The notes beneath the pieces were generated by a model. It had not been told where the DNA came from. It saw only the letters and a list, made by a program, of their open reading frames with translations, and did not search any database. Source: Oscillospiraceae bacterium (GTDB lineage Bacteria; Bacillota; Clostridia; Oscillospirales; SIG627). Taken from it: a DNA stretch of 64,000 nt. Below are positions 54,825 through 62,453 of the stretch, one piece after another. The DNA lies in assembly GCA_015063985.1 (NCBI GenBank), contig SVTC01000001.1, forward strand, positions 108,311 to 172,310. Reading direction: 5' to 3'. The position numbers and the translations under genes are program-made. Each line of letters begins with the position of its first letter. Position 1 is the first letter of the stretch.

Positions 54825-55956
54825 ACAACCCCAAGGCTCCCACTTCGGGGGAGCTGTCAGCGAAGCTGACTGAGAGGGCGAAAAACTAAAGAAGTGCTCA
54901 AACTCGAAAATTGCAAAATAAACTAGCCCTCTCCGACGCCGATGGCGCCACCTCTCCCAAAGGGCGAGGCTAAAGATAGTAGTATATAATTATACCATTG
55001 TCAGCATAAAATTGCAAGATTGGTCTCTGTAAGCAATGTAAGTACAACTCCAAGGCTCCCACTTCGGGGGAGCTGTCAGCGAAGCTGACTGAGAGGGCAA
55101 AAAACTAAAGAAGTGCTCAAACTTCAAAACTGCAAAATAAAGCAGCCCCTCTCCGTCGCCGATGGCGCCACCTCTCCCAAAGGGCGAGGCTAAAGATAGT
55201 TATATAAAATTATACCATTGTCAGCATAAAATTGCAAGATTGATATAATACCTCTGTAAGCAATGTAAGCACAACTCCAAGGCTCCCACTTTGGGGGAGC
55301 TGTCAGCGAAGCTGACTGAGAGGGTTTTAGACAAGCTTTGATAATCTTTCTTTAATCTTTTTGTCGATAGAATCACATACTTCGTTAAAGTTGCTGTCAA
55401 TATCTCTATTTGAAAATCGAATAACTTCTAATTGGTATTGCTCAAGTGTTTTGGTTCTTATTTTGTCATACTCCATTCCTTTATCGGTATAGTGTTGAGA
55501 ACCATCAATTTCGATTACAAGTTTGGCTTTGTGGCAATAAAAATCAGAAATATAGTTATCAATTATTCTTTGTTTATATATCTTCATTGGATAATACCGT
55601 AGATAATCATACCATAGTCTTTTTTCTTGAGGTGTCATATTACGGCGTAATATTCTTGCGATATTTAATAGAGTATGGTTCTTTTTAATTCTTTCTTTAT
55701 TCATTTGGCCCTCTCCGTCGCCGATGGCGCCACCTCTCCCAAAGGGCGAGGCTAAAGATAGTTATATAAAAATTATACCATTGTCAGCAAAAAATTGCAA
55801 GATTGATATAGTACCTCTGTAAGCAATGTAAGTACAACTCCAAGGCTCCCACTTCGGGGGAGCTGTCAGCGAAGCTGACTGAGAGGGCAAAAAACTAAAG
55901 AAGTGCTTAAACTCCAAAATTGCAAAATAAACTAGCCCTCTCCGTCGCCGATGGCG
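54825..55956 (+). mobile_element. Tandem array of four related repeat units, one carrying a DUF559 gene
   Basis: Units begin with ACAACTCCAAGGCTCCC at about 54825, 55044, 55271 and 55834. Units 1 and 2 are 219 and 227 bp, unit 3 is 563 bp and contains the DUF559 gene, and unit 4 is cut off at 55956 after GCCGATGGCG. Each complete unit is a 5' end (two hairpins, incl. GTCAGCGAAGCTGAC), an interior, a 3' end (hairpins incl. CCTCTCCCAAAGGGCGAGG) and an A/T-rich spacer of about 75 bp. The two ends are imperfect inverted repeats of each other over about 44 bp, roughly two thirds identical, both finishing GAGAGGG. 54735-54824 holds nothing recognised. Confidence 0.8.
55327..55704 (-). CDS. DUF559 domain protein (Vsr/PD-(D/E)XK-like endonuclease)
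   Basis: 125 residues matching the DUF559 family: LRRNMTPQEKRLWYDYLR, YKQRIIDNYISDFYCHKAKLVIEIDGSQHY (catalytic-type D-(x)n-ExD core) and VIRFSNRDI. The family is related to very-short-patch-repair nucleases, but its role is unproven. The gene fills the space between the two terminal repeats of unit 3: 2 nt remain on each side. Its ribosome site GGAGAGG lies within the 3' terminal repeat, 5 nt before the ATG. Base composition is far more A/T-rich than the surrounding genes, a sign of transfer. Confidence 0.85.
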   Translation of the reverse strand: MNKERIKKNHTLLNIARILRRNMTPQEKRLWYDYLRYYPMKIYKQRIIDNYISDFYCHKAKLVIEIDGSQHYTDKGMEYDKIRTKTLEQYQLEVIRFSNRDIDSNFNEVCDSIDKKIKERLSKLV

Positions 55957-55968
55957 TCTCATCGATTA

Positions 55969-56006
55969 TCAAAAAACGATGGGCTTAGTGAAAGAAACCC
56001 ATCGTT
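55969..56006 (-). terminator. Hairpin with minus-strand U-tract downstream of the gamma-lyase-like gene
   Basis: 10-bp perfect stem AAACGATGGG / CCCATCGTTT; read on the minus strand it ends in T6. It lies about 170 nt past the stop of the 56174-57418 gene, beyond two dispersed repeat copies. Confidence 0.6.
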
Positions 56007-56027
56007 TACTGTGTGTTGCAAAATCTA

Positions 56028-56070
56028 TCGACATTAAAAGTATTTTGCCTTCTTTTTTTCAAAAAGGTAC
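56028..56070 (+). repeat. Dispersed intergenic repeat, copy 2
   Basis: GACATTAAAAGTATTTTGCC followed by TTCTTTTTTTCAAAAAGG; close to copy 3 and to the complement of the 15680-15722 copy. Confidence 0.75.
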
Positions 56071-56123
56071 AGATATAACAACGCAAAGTAACCCATCGAC
56101 CGATATGTTCGCTCTAACCGTCA

Positions 56124-56166
56124 CCGACATTAAAAGTTTTTTGCCTACTTTTTTTCAAAAAGGTGG
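56124..56166 (+). repeat. Dispersed intergenic repeat, copy 3
   Basis: GACATTAAAAGTTTTTTGCC followed by TACTTTTTTTCAAAAAGGTGG, 96 bp after copy 2 in the same orientation and ending 7 nt before the stop codon of the gamma-lyase-like gene. Confidence 0.75.
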
Positions 56167-56173
56167 AAAAAAA

Positions 56174-57418
56174 TCAAGCTAAAACCCGTTCAAGAGCCGT
56201 CATAACTCCGATCTTGCCGCTTTCGTAGGTAAGACCGCCCTGCATAAATACAACGTAAGGCTCTCTTGCGGGTGCATCTGCACTTAGCTCAATGCTTGCG
56301 CCGCTTACGAAGGTGCCTGCAGCCATAATAACCTGATCGTCGTAGCCGGGCATATCCCAGAACTCGGGTGTTACAAAGCTGTCGATGGGACTTCCCGCCT
56401 GGATCCCTTGGCAGAACCTTTCTATTGCTTCCTTGCTTCCAAGGTCGAATGCCTGGATTATATCAAGCCTTGTTTCACTGTAATGGGGCAGTGGCTTAAA
56501 GCCTGCCTTTTCAAAGAGGGCGGCGGCGAACACCGCGGTCTTTAGTGCCTGGCTGACAACGTGGGGGGCAAAGAATAAGCCCTTGTACATATTCTCGTTT
56601 TGTCCCAAGGTGGCACCGCATTCAAGGCCCGTTCCTGGGCAGGTAAATCTGTAGGAGCAAAGCTCTATGGCTTTTTTTGAGCCTGCGAGGTATCCTCCGC
56701 TTTGAGCTATACCGCCGCCTGCATTTTTTATAAGAGAGCCCACACAGAGGTCTGCACCGTAATAGCAGGGCTCGTGCTCCTCGCAAAATTCGCCGTAGCA
56801 GTTGTCGACGAATACAAAAACGTCATTCTTAACGCTTTTTGCCGCCTTTACAAGCTCGCCTATCTCTGCGTTTGTGATGGTTCTTCTTGAGGAATAACCT
56901 CTGCTCTTCTGGACGTAAACTACCTTTGTGGCGGAATTTATAGCATTCTTTACTGCTTCAAGGTCTATAGTCTCTTCCTTTGTCAGATCAACCTGGCGGT
57001 ATTTTACACCGAAATCACTAAGGCTGCCGTCGCCTGTGGTCTTGGATATTCCTATTACCTTGTCAAGGGTGTCGTAGGGCTTTCCTGCCACACTGAGAAG
57101 CTCGTCTCCGGGGCGCAAAAGTCCGAATAGACCTATGGTCAGTGCGTGGGTGCCGCTGACAATATTGTGCCTTGCAAATGCCGCTTCGGCTTCGAATACC
57201 TGAGCGTATACAAGATCCAAAATCTCCCTGCCTCTGTCGTTGTAGCCGTAGCCGGTGCTTGAGCCGAGACATTCGGCACTGACACGGTTGTCGCTGAATG
57301 CCTTGAGGACCTTGTATTGGTTTTTAAAGGCTACGTCCTCAATATATTTAAATTGTTCCTTTATTTCTTCCTCTGCTATTTTTGCAAGCTCGAGAGTTCT
57401 TTGTGAGAAGTTTGTCAT
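56174..57418 (-). CDS. PLP-dependent methionine gamma-lyase family protein (aluminium-resistance/YnbB type)
   Basis: Fold type I PLP enzyme of the Met_gamma_lyase family, annotated in Bacillus as YnbB. SGTHALTIGLFGLLRPGDELLSVAGKPYDTL is the cofactor-phosphate region. VFVDNCYGEFCEEHEP holds the ring-stacking Asp block, and GSLIKNAGGGIAQSGGY holds the Schiff-base lysine. 414 residues, full length. Substrate unproven; the aluminium link comes only from family annotation. GAGGA lies before ATG 57418. Confidence 0.85.
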   Translation of the reverse strand: MTNFSQRTLELAKIAEEEIKEQFKYIEDVAFKNQYKVLKAFSDNRVSAECLGSSTGYGYNDRGREILDLVYAQVFEAEAAFARHNIVSGTHALTIGLFGLLRPGDELLSVAGKPYDTLDKVIGISKTTGDGSLSDFGVKYRQVDLTKEETIDLEAVKNAINSATKVVYVQKSRGYSSRRTITNAEIGELVKAAKSVKNDVFVFVDNCYGEFCEEHEPCYYGADLCVGSLIKNAGGGIAQSGGYLAGSKKAIELCSYRFTCPGTGLECGATLGQNENMYKGLFFAPHVVSQALKTAVFAAALFEKAGFKPLPHYSETRLDIIQAFDLGSKEAIERFCQGIQAGSPIDSFVTPEFWDMPGYDDQVIMAAGTFVSGASIELSADAPAREPYVVFMQGGLTYESGKIGVMTALERVLA

Positions 57419-57443
57419 AGATAGTCCTCTTAAAAACAGAAAT

Positions 57444-57470
57444 AATTATAGCCGCCGTAATACGACGGCT
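57444..57470. other. Inverted repeat between two minus-strand genes
   Basis: AGCCGCCG-TAATA-CGACGGCT, one wobble, with T6 only on the plus strand. On the minus strand it is followed by a TATAAT-like box (57445-57450), so it may be a weak terminator followed by a promoter for the gamma-lyase-like gene. Confidence 0.4.
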
Positions 57471-57476
57471 TTTTTA

Positions 57477-58160
57477 TCAGCTCAGTGAGCTTATGATGCT
57501 CATTATCTTTCTGAGGATGGGGGAGAGCTCTGCACCGAAGGCGTATGCCAGAAGTGCGATTATTGCTCCGATAAGGGCAATGCAGACAAGCCAAAGAAAG
57601 TATGCTCTTGCAAAGCGCCTGCGGTTAAGGTTTTTGCATCCGCCCAATGCCCAGAATAAGAACAGAGCCAGGACTGCGGCACCGGGAATTGCAATAATTG
57701 ATACACTGAACACCGTGCCGCCCAAAGCGATCCATAAAAAGCAGGCAATGGCGGAAATCACGGGAACCATTCCAAGAAGAAGCTCGGTAAGCTGCCTCCA
57801 GATGCTTTCGGGCCCCAAAAGCTCAAAGGCTTCATCGTCGCTGAGCTGATCGGAAAGTCTCTTTTTGCGGGACTTTTCTGCTTTCAGCTCGCCGCTTTCT
57901 TCTTTGGGATTTTTATCTGCGGGAACGGGGCTTGTTTCAACGGGGAGCACAGAGGTTTCTTCGGGAGTAACAATATCACTTTCGGAAGTCTCGGTGTCTT
58001 TGTCTTCTTCGGGGATCACCAATGGCTTTATCCCCTTTGTGGCTTCATCCTCGGTGGGGATAGGCTCGCCCGGCTTTTCGGACTTAGTTTCCTCGGTATT
58101 TACTTTAGTTTCTTCGTTTTTTGTATTTATTTTTGCTTTGTTCTTTTTTGATTTCTTCAT
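57477..58160 (-). CDS. Hypothetical membrane protein with long acidic disordered N-terminus
   Basis: Not recognised. 227 residues: a Lys-rich start (MKKSKKNKAK), then about 80 residues rich in Glu, Thr, Pro, Asp and Ser without hydrophobic stretches. A basic patch KSRKKRLSDQLSDDEAFELL follows, then three or four hydrophobic helices (about 128-215). The N-terminal region is probably cytoplasmic and flexible. GGAGG precedes ATG 58160. Function unknown; the neighbours give no clue. Confidence 0.7.
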   Translation of the reverse strand: MKKSKKNKAKINTKNEETKVNTEETKSEKPGEPIPTEDEATKGIKPLVIPEEDKDTETSESDIVTPEETSVLPVETSPVPADKNPKEESGELKAEKSRKKRLSDQLSDDEAFELLGPESIWRQLTELLLGMVPVISAIACFLWIALGGTVFSVSIIAIPGAAVLALFLFWALGGCKNLNRRRFARAYFLWLVCIALIGAIIALLAYAFGAELSPILRKIMSIISSLS

Positions 58161-58191
58161 CAGTTTCCTCCGAGTTGGAAATTCAAATTAT

Positions 58192-58220
58192 ATTATACCC
58201 TTTTTTTGTAAATCAGTCAA
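58192..58220 (-). promoter_or_regulatory. Promoter of the acidic membrane protein gene
   Basis: Minus strand TTGACT (58215-58220), 17-nt spacer, TATAAT (58192-58197). Confidence 0.78.
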
Positions 58221-58241
58221 GGGCTAAATTGAAAAAGGGCT

Positions 58242-59051
58242 TTAATGACTGCGGTCTGTGCTGGGGATGTGGCCGAAAATGCTTTTGTAGGTCTTGCTGA
58301 AATATGAAAATGAGCTGAAGCCGGAAAGCTCGGCCGCCTCGCTGACGGTGTATTTTCCGGAGATGAGAAGCTTTTTGGCGTGGTTGCATCTTAAGATCTT
58401 TAAGTATCCAACGATGCTTTCTCCCGTTGAGGCGGAAAAGCAGTGACAAAGATAGTATTTGTTGAAGCCTAAGCTTTTTGCAAGCTCATCTATGGAAAAG
58501 TTGCGGTCGAGGTTTTTGTTAAGATAGTTTATTACCATTGTAACTATCTGATTATTACCCGCTGACAGCTCCTTTTTGTCTATGCCTATGTGCCTTCGGA
58601 ATATTTTTGCGACTATGTCAGTGATGTGAGCCTTTGCCACGGACTTCCAGCAGATCTCCCGTTCTTTAAATTCATTATACAGAGAATCCAACAGATTACA
58701 AATGTCCTCATCGCGGAAGGTGATGCATCCCGATCTGAAATCTGCGGGGAGTCCCATAGAGCGAATGTGCTGCTTTCCTACAATGAGGCAGTAATACCGC
58801 CCGACGGTCTGGGTTCTGCTTACCATATGAAGACAAAAAGGATCAATAATAATAGTGTCGCCTTTTTTTATGTTGTGAGTGGTGCCGTTTATTATCACGT
58901 TGCAATCGTTTTCTATACAGGTCAGTATCTCCACGTTTTCCTGCCAGTGATAATAATCCTCTTTTCTGATGGGAGGAGCGGTGTCGAGGTGAAAAAAGAA
59001 TGGAAAATCAGCATCCTCGTAAAAATGCTCTTCGTATCTGAAGTCTTTCAT
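58242..59051 (-). CDS. AraC family transcriptional regulator
   Basis: Regulator divergent from a sugar isomerase/oxidoreductase pair and probably controlling it (inference). The N-terminal cupin-like sensor (about 1-140; ENDCNVIINGTTHNIKKGDTIIIDPFCLHMV) is followed by two helix-turn-helix motifs: SIDELAKSLGFNKYYLCHCFSA and VSEAAELSGFSSFSYFSKTYKS. 269 residues. AAGG precedes ATG 59051. Confidence 0.86.
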   Translation of the reverse strand: MKDFRYEEHFYEDADFPFFFHLDTAPPIRKEDYYHWQENVEILTCIENDCNVIINGTTHNIKKGDTIIIDPFCLHMVSRTQTVGRYYCLIVGKQHIRSMGLPADFRSGCITFRDEDICNLLDSLYNEFKEREICWKSVAKAHITDIVAKIFRRHIGIDKKELSAGNNQIVTMVINYLNKNLDRNFSIDELAKSLGFNKYYLCHCFSASTGESIVGYLKILRCNHAKKLLISGKYTVSEAAELSGFSSFSYFSKTYKSIFGHIPSTDRSH

Positions 59052-59069
59052 GCTTGCCTTCTAAAAAAG

Positions 59070-59160
59070 CAATATTGTTATAAAATCAAACAATATTGTG
59101 TATTTGATTTTTCTTTGTTTTAGTATACAATACTATTGTAACAATGTCAATATTGTTATA
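59070..59160. promoter_or_regulatory. Operator cluster in the AraC-isomerase divergent region
   Basis: CAATATTG occurs at 59070, 59091 and 59148. The first two are 21 bp apart (two helical turns); the first and third extend to an identical 13-mer CAATATTGTTATA. A perfect palindrome TACAATA-C-TATTGTA (59126-59140) covers the -10 (TACAAT 59126-59131) of the plus-strand promoter, whose -35 is TTGATT (59104-59109). Confidence 0.6.
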
Positions 59161-59184
59161 GTATTTTTATTAGAGGAGCTAAAT

Positions 59185-59976
59185 ATGTATCCATTTTCAA
59201 TAGGTGTTATGCTCAACAGCTTCAAGCTGGAGACCGATCTTGCCCTTGATAAGGCGGTGGAGGTTGGAGCCTCGGGCTTGCAGGTCTATGCGACCAAGGG
59301 GGATTTTGCTCCCGAGAATATGACGGCAGATAACAGAAGGGCGTTTTTGACCAAGTGTAAGGATCGCGGCCTTGTTATCAGTGCTCTTTGCGGTGATCTG
59401 GGAAAGGGCTTTACAAATCCCGAGCTTAATCCCGAGCTTATTGAAAAATCCAAGAGGATAGTTGATCTTGCTCTTGATCTGGAAACCAATATCGTTACTA
59501 CTCATATCGGTAGAGTTCCCAACGACAAGAATGACCCCGTTTATTCAATAATGCAAAAGGCTTGCTTTGAGCTTGCCGCTTATGCAGACAGTGTGGGAGC
59601 TCACTTTGCGGTGGAGACGGGTCCCGAGCCCGCCGCGCTTTTGAAGGAGTTTCTGGATTCTCTGGGCTCTAAGGGTGTTTCCGTTAACTATGACCCCGCT
59701 AATCTTACGATGTGCGTGGATGACGATGCAGTCAAGGGTGTTGAGATACTTAAGGATTACATTGTACATACTCATGCAAAGGACGGTCTGAGAGGCAATT
59801 GTGCTCCCTACAGAGAGGTAGCTCTCGGTACCGGAGACGTGGATTTTAAGAATTACCTTGCCGCTCTTGATAAGATCGGCTACAAGGGCTTTTTGACCAT
59901 TGAAAGAGAATGCGGAGAGGATCCCGCAAAGGATATCAAGACTGCCGCAGATTATCTCAGAGAGCTTATAAAATAA
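59185..59976 (+). CDS. Sugar phosphate isomerase/epimerase (xylose isomerase-like TIM barrel)
   Basis: Metal-dependent TIM-barrel enzyme of the AP-endonuclease-2/xylose-isomerase-like family, acting on a sugar or inositol derivative. Metal ligand positions are recognisable in [27 protein letters not shown] and LTIERECG. 263 residues. The start is ATG 59185 with GAGGAG 6 nt upstream; the track ORF begins in the operator region. Co-transcribed with the oxidoreductase 16 nt downstream, a common pairing in sugar or inositol catabolism. Confidence 0.87.
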   Translation: MYPFSIGVMLNSFKLETDLALDKAVEVGASGLQVYATKGDFAPENMTADNRRAFLTKCKDRGLVISALCGDLGKGFTNPELNPELIEKSKRIVDLALDLETNIVTTHIGRVPNDKNDPVYSIMQKACFELAAYADSVGAHFAVETGPEPAALLKEFLDSLGSKGVSVNYDPANLTMCVDDDAVKGVEILKDYIVHTHAKDGLRGNCAPYREVALGTGDVDFKNYLAALDKIGYKGFLTIERECGEDPAKDIKTAADYLRELIK

Positions 59977-59992
59977 TAAAGGAGAGAGAAAA

Positions 59993-61063
59993 ATGGAAAA
60001 GAAGATCAAGGTCGGCATTATTGGCGTCGGAGGTATTTCCTCGGTGCATATCAAGGGCTATCTTGCACTTGATAACGTTGAGCTCTACGCATTTTGTGAT
60101 ATCGATGAGGAAAAGCTCAAAAGAAAGGGCGAAAGATTTGGAGTAGAGAGGCTTTATACCGATTATAATAAAATGCTCAGTGAGCTTCCCGAGCTGGATG
60201 CGGTCAGCGTTTGCACCTGGAATGCCGCTCACGCACCCTGCACCATTGCCGCACTTAACGCAGGCAAGCACGTTATCTGCGAAAAGCCTATGGCAATGAA
60301 CGTTGAAGAGGCAATGGCAATGAAGGAGGCTGCCGAGAGAAACGGAAAGCTTCTCATGATAGGCTTTGTAAGACGTTTCGGCAACGATTGCACTGTTCTT
60401 AAGGACTTTGTAGATAACGGTGAGCTTGGCGATATCTATTACGCAAAGGCAAGCTATCTGAGAAGAAACGGTGCTCCCGGCGGATGGTTCGGCGACAAGG
60501 AGCGCTCCGGCGGCGGACCTATGATCGACCTTGGCGTTCACGTTATCGACCTTGTGCGCTATCTTATGGGCAGACCCAAGCCTGTCAGCGTATACGGTGC
60601 TACCTTTGATAAGCTGGGAGACTTCTCTCAGATCAAGGGTAAGAACGGCGCGTGGAAGTCCGAGACCAAAGGCGAGGAGATCTTCAACGTTGAGGATCTT
60701 GCCTGCGCGATGATCCGTTTTGATAACGGCGCTGTTTTGAATATTGATGCAAGCTTTACCCTTCATACCCAGAAGGGTGAGGATGGAATCTCACTCTTCG
60801 GTACCAAGGGCGGTGCAAAGCTGGATCCCGAATTGAAGATAGCAAAGGAGATCAACGGCTACCTTGTAAACGTTGGTCTTGATATCAAGACGGGTCTTGA
60901 TTTCGGCGGTCTTTTCGAGAACGAGATCAAGCATTTCGTTGACTGTATCACCAAGGGCGTTCCCTGCAGAGCACCTGCTGAGGACGGCGTTGAGCTTATG
61001 AAGATCCTCTGTGCGGTTTATGAGTCTGCAAGAATCGGTAAAGCAGTGGAGATCAATCAATAA
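59993..61063 (+). CDS. Gfo/Idh/MocA family oxidoreductase
   Basis: NAD(P)-dependent sugar or inositol dehydrogenase. The Rossmann motif is VGIIGVGGISSVHIKGY, the conserved catalytic motif is HVICEKPMAMN, and the C-terminal half has RSGGGPMIDLGVHVIDLVRYLMG. 356 residues. It follows the isomerase by 16 nt with AAAGGAGAG upstream. Oxidation and isomerisation of the same sugar is the likely joint role; the substrate is unknown. Confidence 0.9.
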   Translation: MEKKIKVGIIGVGGISSVHIKGYLALDNVELYAFCDIDEEKLKRKGERFGVERLYTDYNKMLSELPELDAVSVCTWNAAHAPCTIAALNAGKHVICEKPMAMNVEEAMAMKEAAERNGKLLMIGFVRRFGNDCTVLKDFVDNGELGDIYYAKASYLRRNGAPGGWFGDKERSGGGPMIDLGVHVIDLVRYLMGRPKPVSVYGATFDKLGDFSQIKGKNGAWKSETKGEEIFNVEDLACAMIRFDNGAVLNIDASFTLHTQKGEDGISLFGTKGGAKLDPELKIAKEINGYLVNVGLDIKTGLDFGGLFENEIKHFVDCITKGVPCRAPAEDGVELMKILCAVYESARIGKAVEINQ

Positions 61064-61069
61064 AATACA

Positions 61070-61103
61070 TAAGGCGCTCCAAAGGGAGCGCCTTAGCTTT
61101 ATT
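61070..61103 (+). terminator. Terminator between the oxidoreductase and metallophosphoesterase genes
   Basis: 10-bp stem AAGGCGCTCC / GGGAGCGCCTT, loop AAA, followed by AGCTTTATTTT on the plus strand. Convergent genes may share it. Confidence 0.8.
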
Positions 61104-62205
61104 TTATCTTACCTTTTTCAAGAACGTTTTTGTCACTGTCGGTAAATTCGAAGCTGATTGAATCGGAGGTGAATTTGAGAGCAGTGCCGTGATAATCATT
61201 GTGGCTTGCCATTGTGCCGCCGATAATAATGGGAAAATCCATTTTACCAAAGCCCGTATCCTTTCCGTCGGGATGGTAGAGGGTCTGGTGATCGTGGCCG
61301 CAGAGCATAAGATCGAGTCCCATTGCATTGAGCTCATCCAGCCATTGTGCATATATATCCTTTGCAAAAAGATTCCAGGAGCTGTATAGGGGGATGTGGC
61401 AAATGGCTATGCGGTGATCTATTCCCGGGGCAAGATATGGCTTTGTTTCATTGAGCTTTTTTAAAAACTCCGTTTGTTTTTTTCTGTAGGGCTCAAAGCA
61501 GATCATACCGCCGTACTCCACGTTGGAGTCGGGCTTGTCCTCGCCGCAGTCCAGAATTACTGCCCAAACGTTTGAGAAGCGCACTGTGTAGAAGAAGTCG
61601 CCGTCCTTGTTGGGGGTGTAGTCGATAAAATCAAGTGCCGCTTCGCCTCGGGTGTCGTGATTGCCTCTGCTGAAAACAATGGGAATACTGCCGTGTGCGG
61701 TCTTTTCGCAAAGCTCGTGGATCTTAGTGAGCATTTCAACGGAGCCGCTGTGATTGGGAATATCTCCGTTCATAATTATAAGATCCAGCTCATCACCGAA
61801 ATACTCGCAGGCGCGTGCAGGGGGAGTTATGCGGGTGTGGGTGTCGCAGAGATGGTATACGTTCAGATCCTTCTTTCCCGCGGGGCTTTTGAAGGAAAAG
61901 GTCTTGGACTGTATGGGAGAGGTTTTGGGAAAATAAGGAAGTCTTGCCGCCACTGCCGCAAAGCAGACGGTGTATTTTTGGCTTTTGTCCAGAACCTCGT
62001 GGGGCACAAGGATCTTGTGAACAAGCTTCTCGCTCTGAATAAGGCCTCCTACAGTCTTTTCCAGATATTCTTCTCCGTCGATCTCTACCCAGCCGATGCC
62101 CTTTTGCGGAGTAACAAAAATGATGTAATATCCTTCCTCGTATACGAATACGGCAGGATCAAAGGAAAAATCCGTGTTGTTATTGATTATAAAGCTGTCT
62201 TTCAT
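61099..62205 (-). CDS. Calcineurin-like metallophosphoesterase
   Basis: Dinuclear-metal phosphoesterase. Motifs in order: CDTHTR (D-x-H), IIMNGDIPN (G-D), FSRGNHDTRGE (G-N-H-D/E), IAICHIPLYS (H) and LCGHDHQTLY (G-H-x-H). About 110 residues precede the catalytic domain and look like a beta-rich N-terminal domain, as in purple-acid-phosphatase-like proteins. No signal peptide. The start is MKDSFIINN (62205) with GGAGG 7 nt upstream. 368 residues; substrate unknown. Confidence 0.85.
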   Translation of the reverse strand: MKDSFIINNNTDFSFDPAVFVYEEGYYIIFVTPQKGIGWVEIDGEEYLEKTVGGLIQSEKLVHKILVPHEVLDKSQKYTVCFAAVAARLPYFPKTSPIQSKTFSFKSPAGKKDLNVYHLCDTHTRITPPARACEYFGDELDLIIMNGDIPNHSGSVEMLTKIHELCEKTAHGSIPIVFSRGNHDTRGEAALDFIDYTPNKDGDFFYTVRFSNVWAVILDCGEDKPDSNVEYGGMICFEPYRKKQTEFLKKLNETKPYLAPGIDHRIAICHIPLYSSWNLFAKDIYAQWLDELNAMGLDLMLCGHDHQTLYHPDGKDTGFGKMDFPIIIGGTMASHNDYHGTALKFTSDSISFEFTDSDKNVLEKGKIK

Positions 62206-62228
62206 GCCAATACCTCCGTTTTTTCTTG

Positions 62229-62257
62229 ATTTTACCATAATGGCATATAAAAGTCAA
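62229..62257 (-). promoter_or_regulatory. Promoter of the metallophosphoesterase gene
   Basis: Minus strand TTGACT (62252-62257), 17-nt spacer, TAAAAT (62229-62234). Confidence 0.72.
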
Positions 62258-62316
62258 CGAAAAAATAAACAAAAAAAAGCCCTATTATTCACTCAGTATG
62301 TTGAAACATACAAATA

Positions 62317-62332
62317 ATGAAAAAAATGCATT
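62317..62332 (+). promoter_or_regulatory. Candidate ArgR/AhrC box upstream of argG
   Basis: ATGAAAAAAATGCATT closely matches the Gram-positive ARG box ATGAATAAAAATKCA; it lies just upstream of the -35. A perfect 12-bp palindrome TTTATGCATAAA (62408-62419) downstream of the start point may be a second site. Confidence 0.5.
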
Positions 62333-62350
62333 TAACTGCGCATAAACCTA

Positions 62351-62378
62351 TTGACAAATTCTGTAATGGGTGTATAAT
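62351..62378 (+). promoter_or_regulatory. Promoter of argG
   Basis: TTGACA (62351-62356), 16-nt spacer, TATAAT (62373-62378). Confidence 0.82.
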
Positions 62379-62417
62379 ATACGCATAAACGATGTATATA
62401 AATAATATTTATGCATA

Positions 62418-62453
62418 AAGGAGGGGCGATGCGAGAGCGTCGCTGACAGAAAA
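62418..62453 (+). promoter_or_regulatory. Arg-rich mini-ORF or hairpin between ribosome site and argG start
   Basis: The only strong ribosome site, AAGGAGG (62418-62424), lies 29 nt before the argG ATG. Five bases after it, ATG CGA GAG CGT CGC TGA (62429-62446) encodes M-R-E-R-R. The same bases form a 7-bp hairpin GCGATGC-GAGA-GCGTCGC (62426-62443) with a GNRA tetraloop and one wobble. Looping it out would bring the ribosome site to about 11 nt from the argG start. Confidence 0.65.

Noticed and set aside
54825-55956. Possible CRISPR array
   Set aside because: The repeat period is 219-227 bp, the repeats are long and structured, the spacers are homologous to each other, and no cas genes are present.
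55979-56182. 67-residue ORF with repeated DIKSxLPxFFQKG
   Set aside because: The peptide repeat is just two copies of a non-coding dispersed DNA repeat read in one frame; it has no ribosome site and runs into the gamma-lyase-like gene end.
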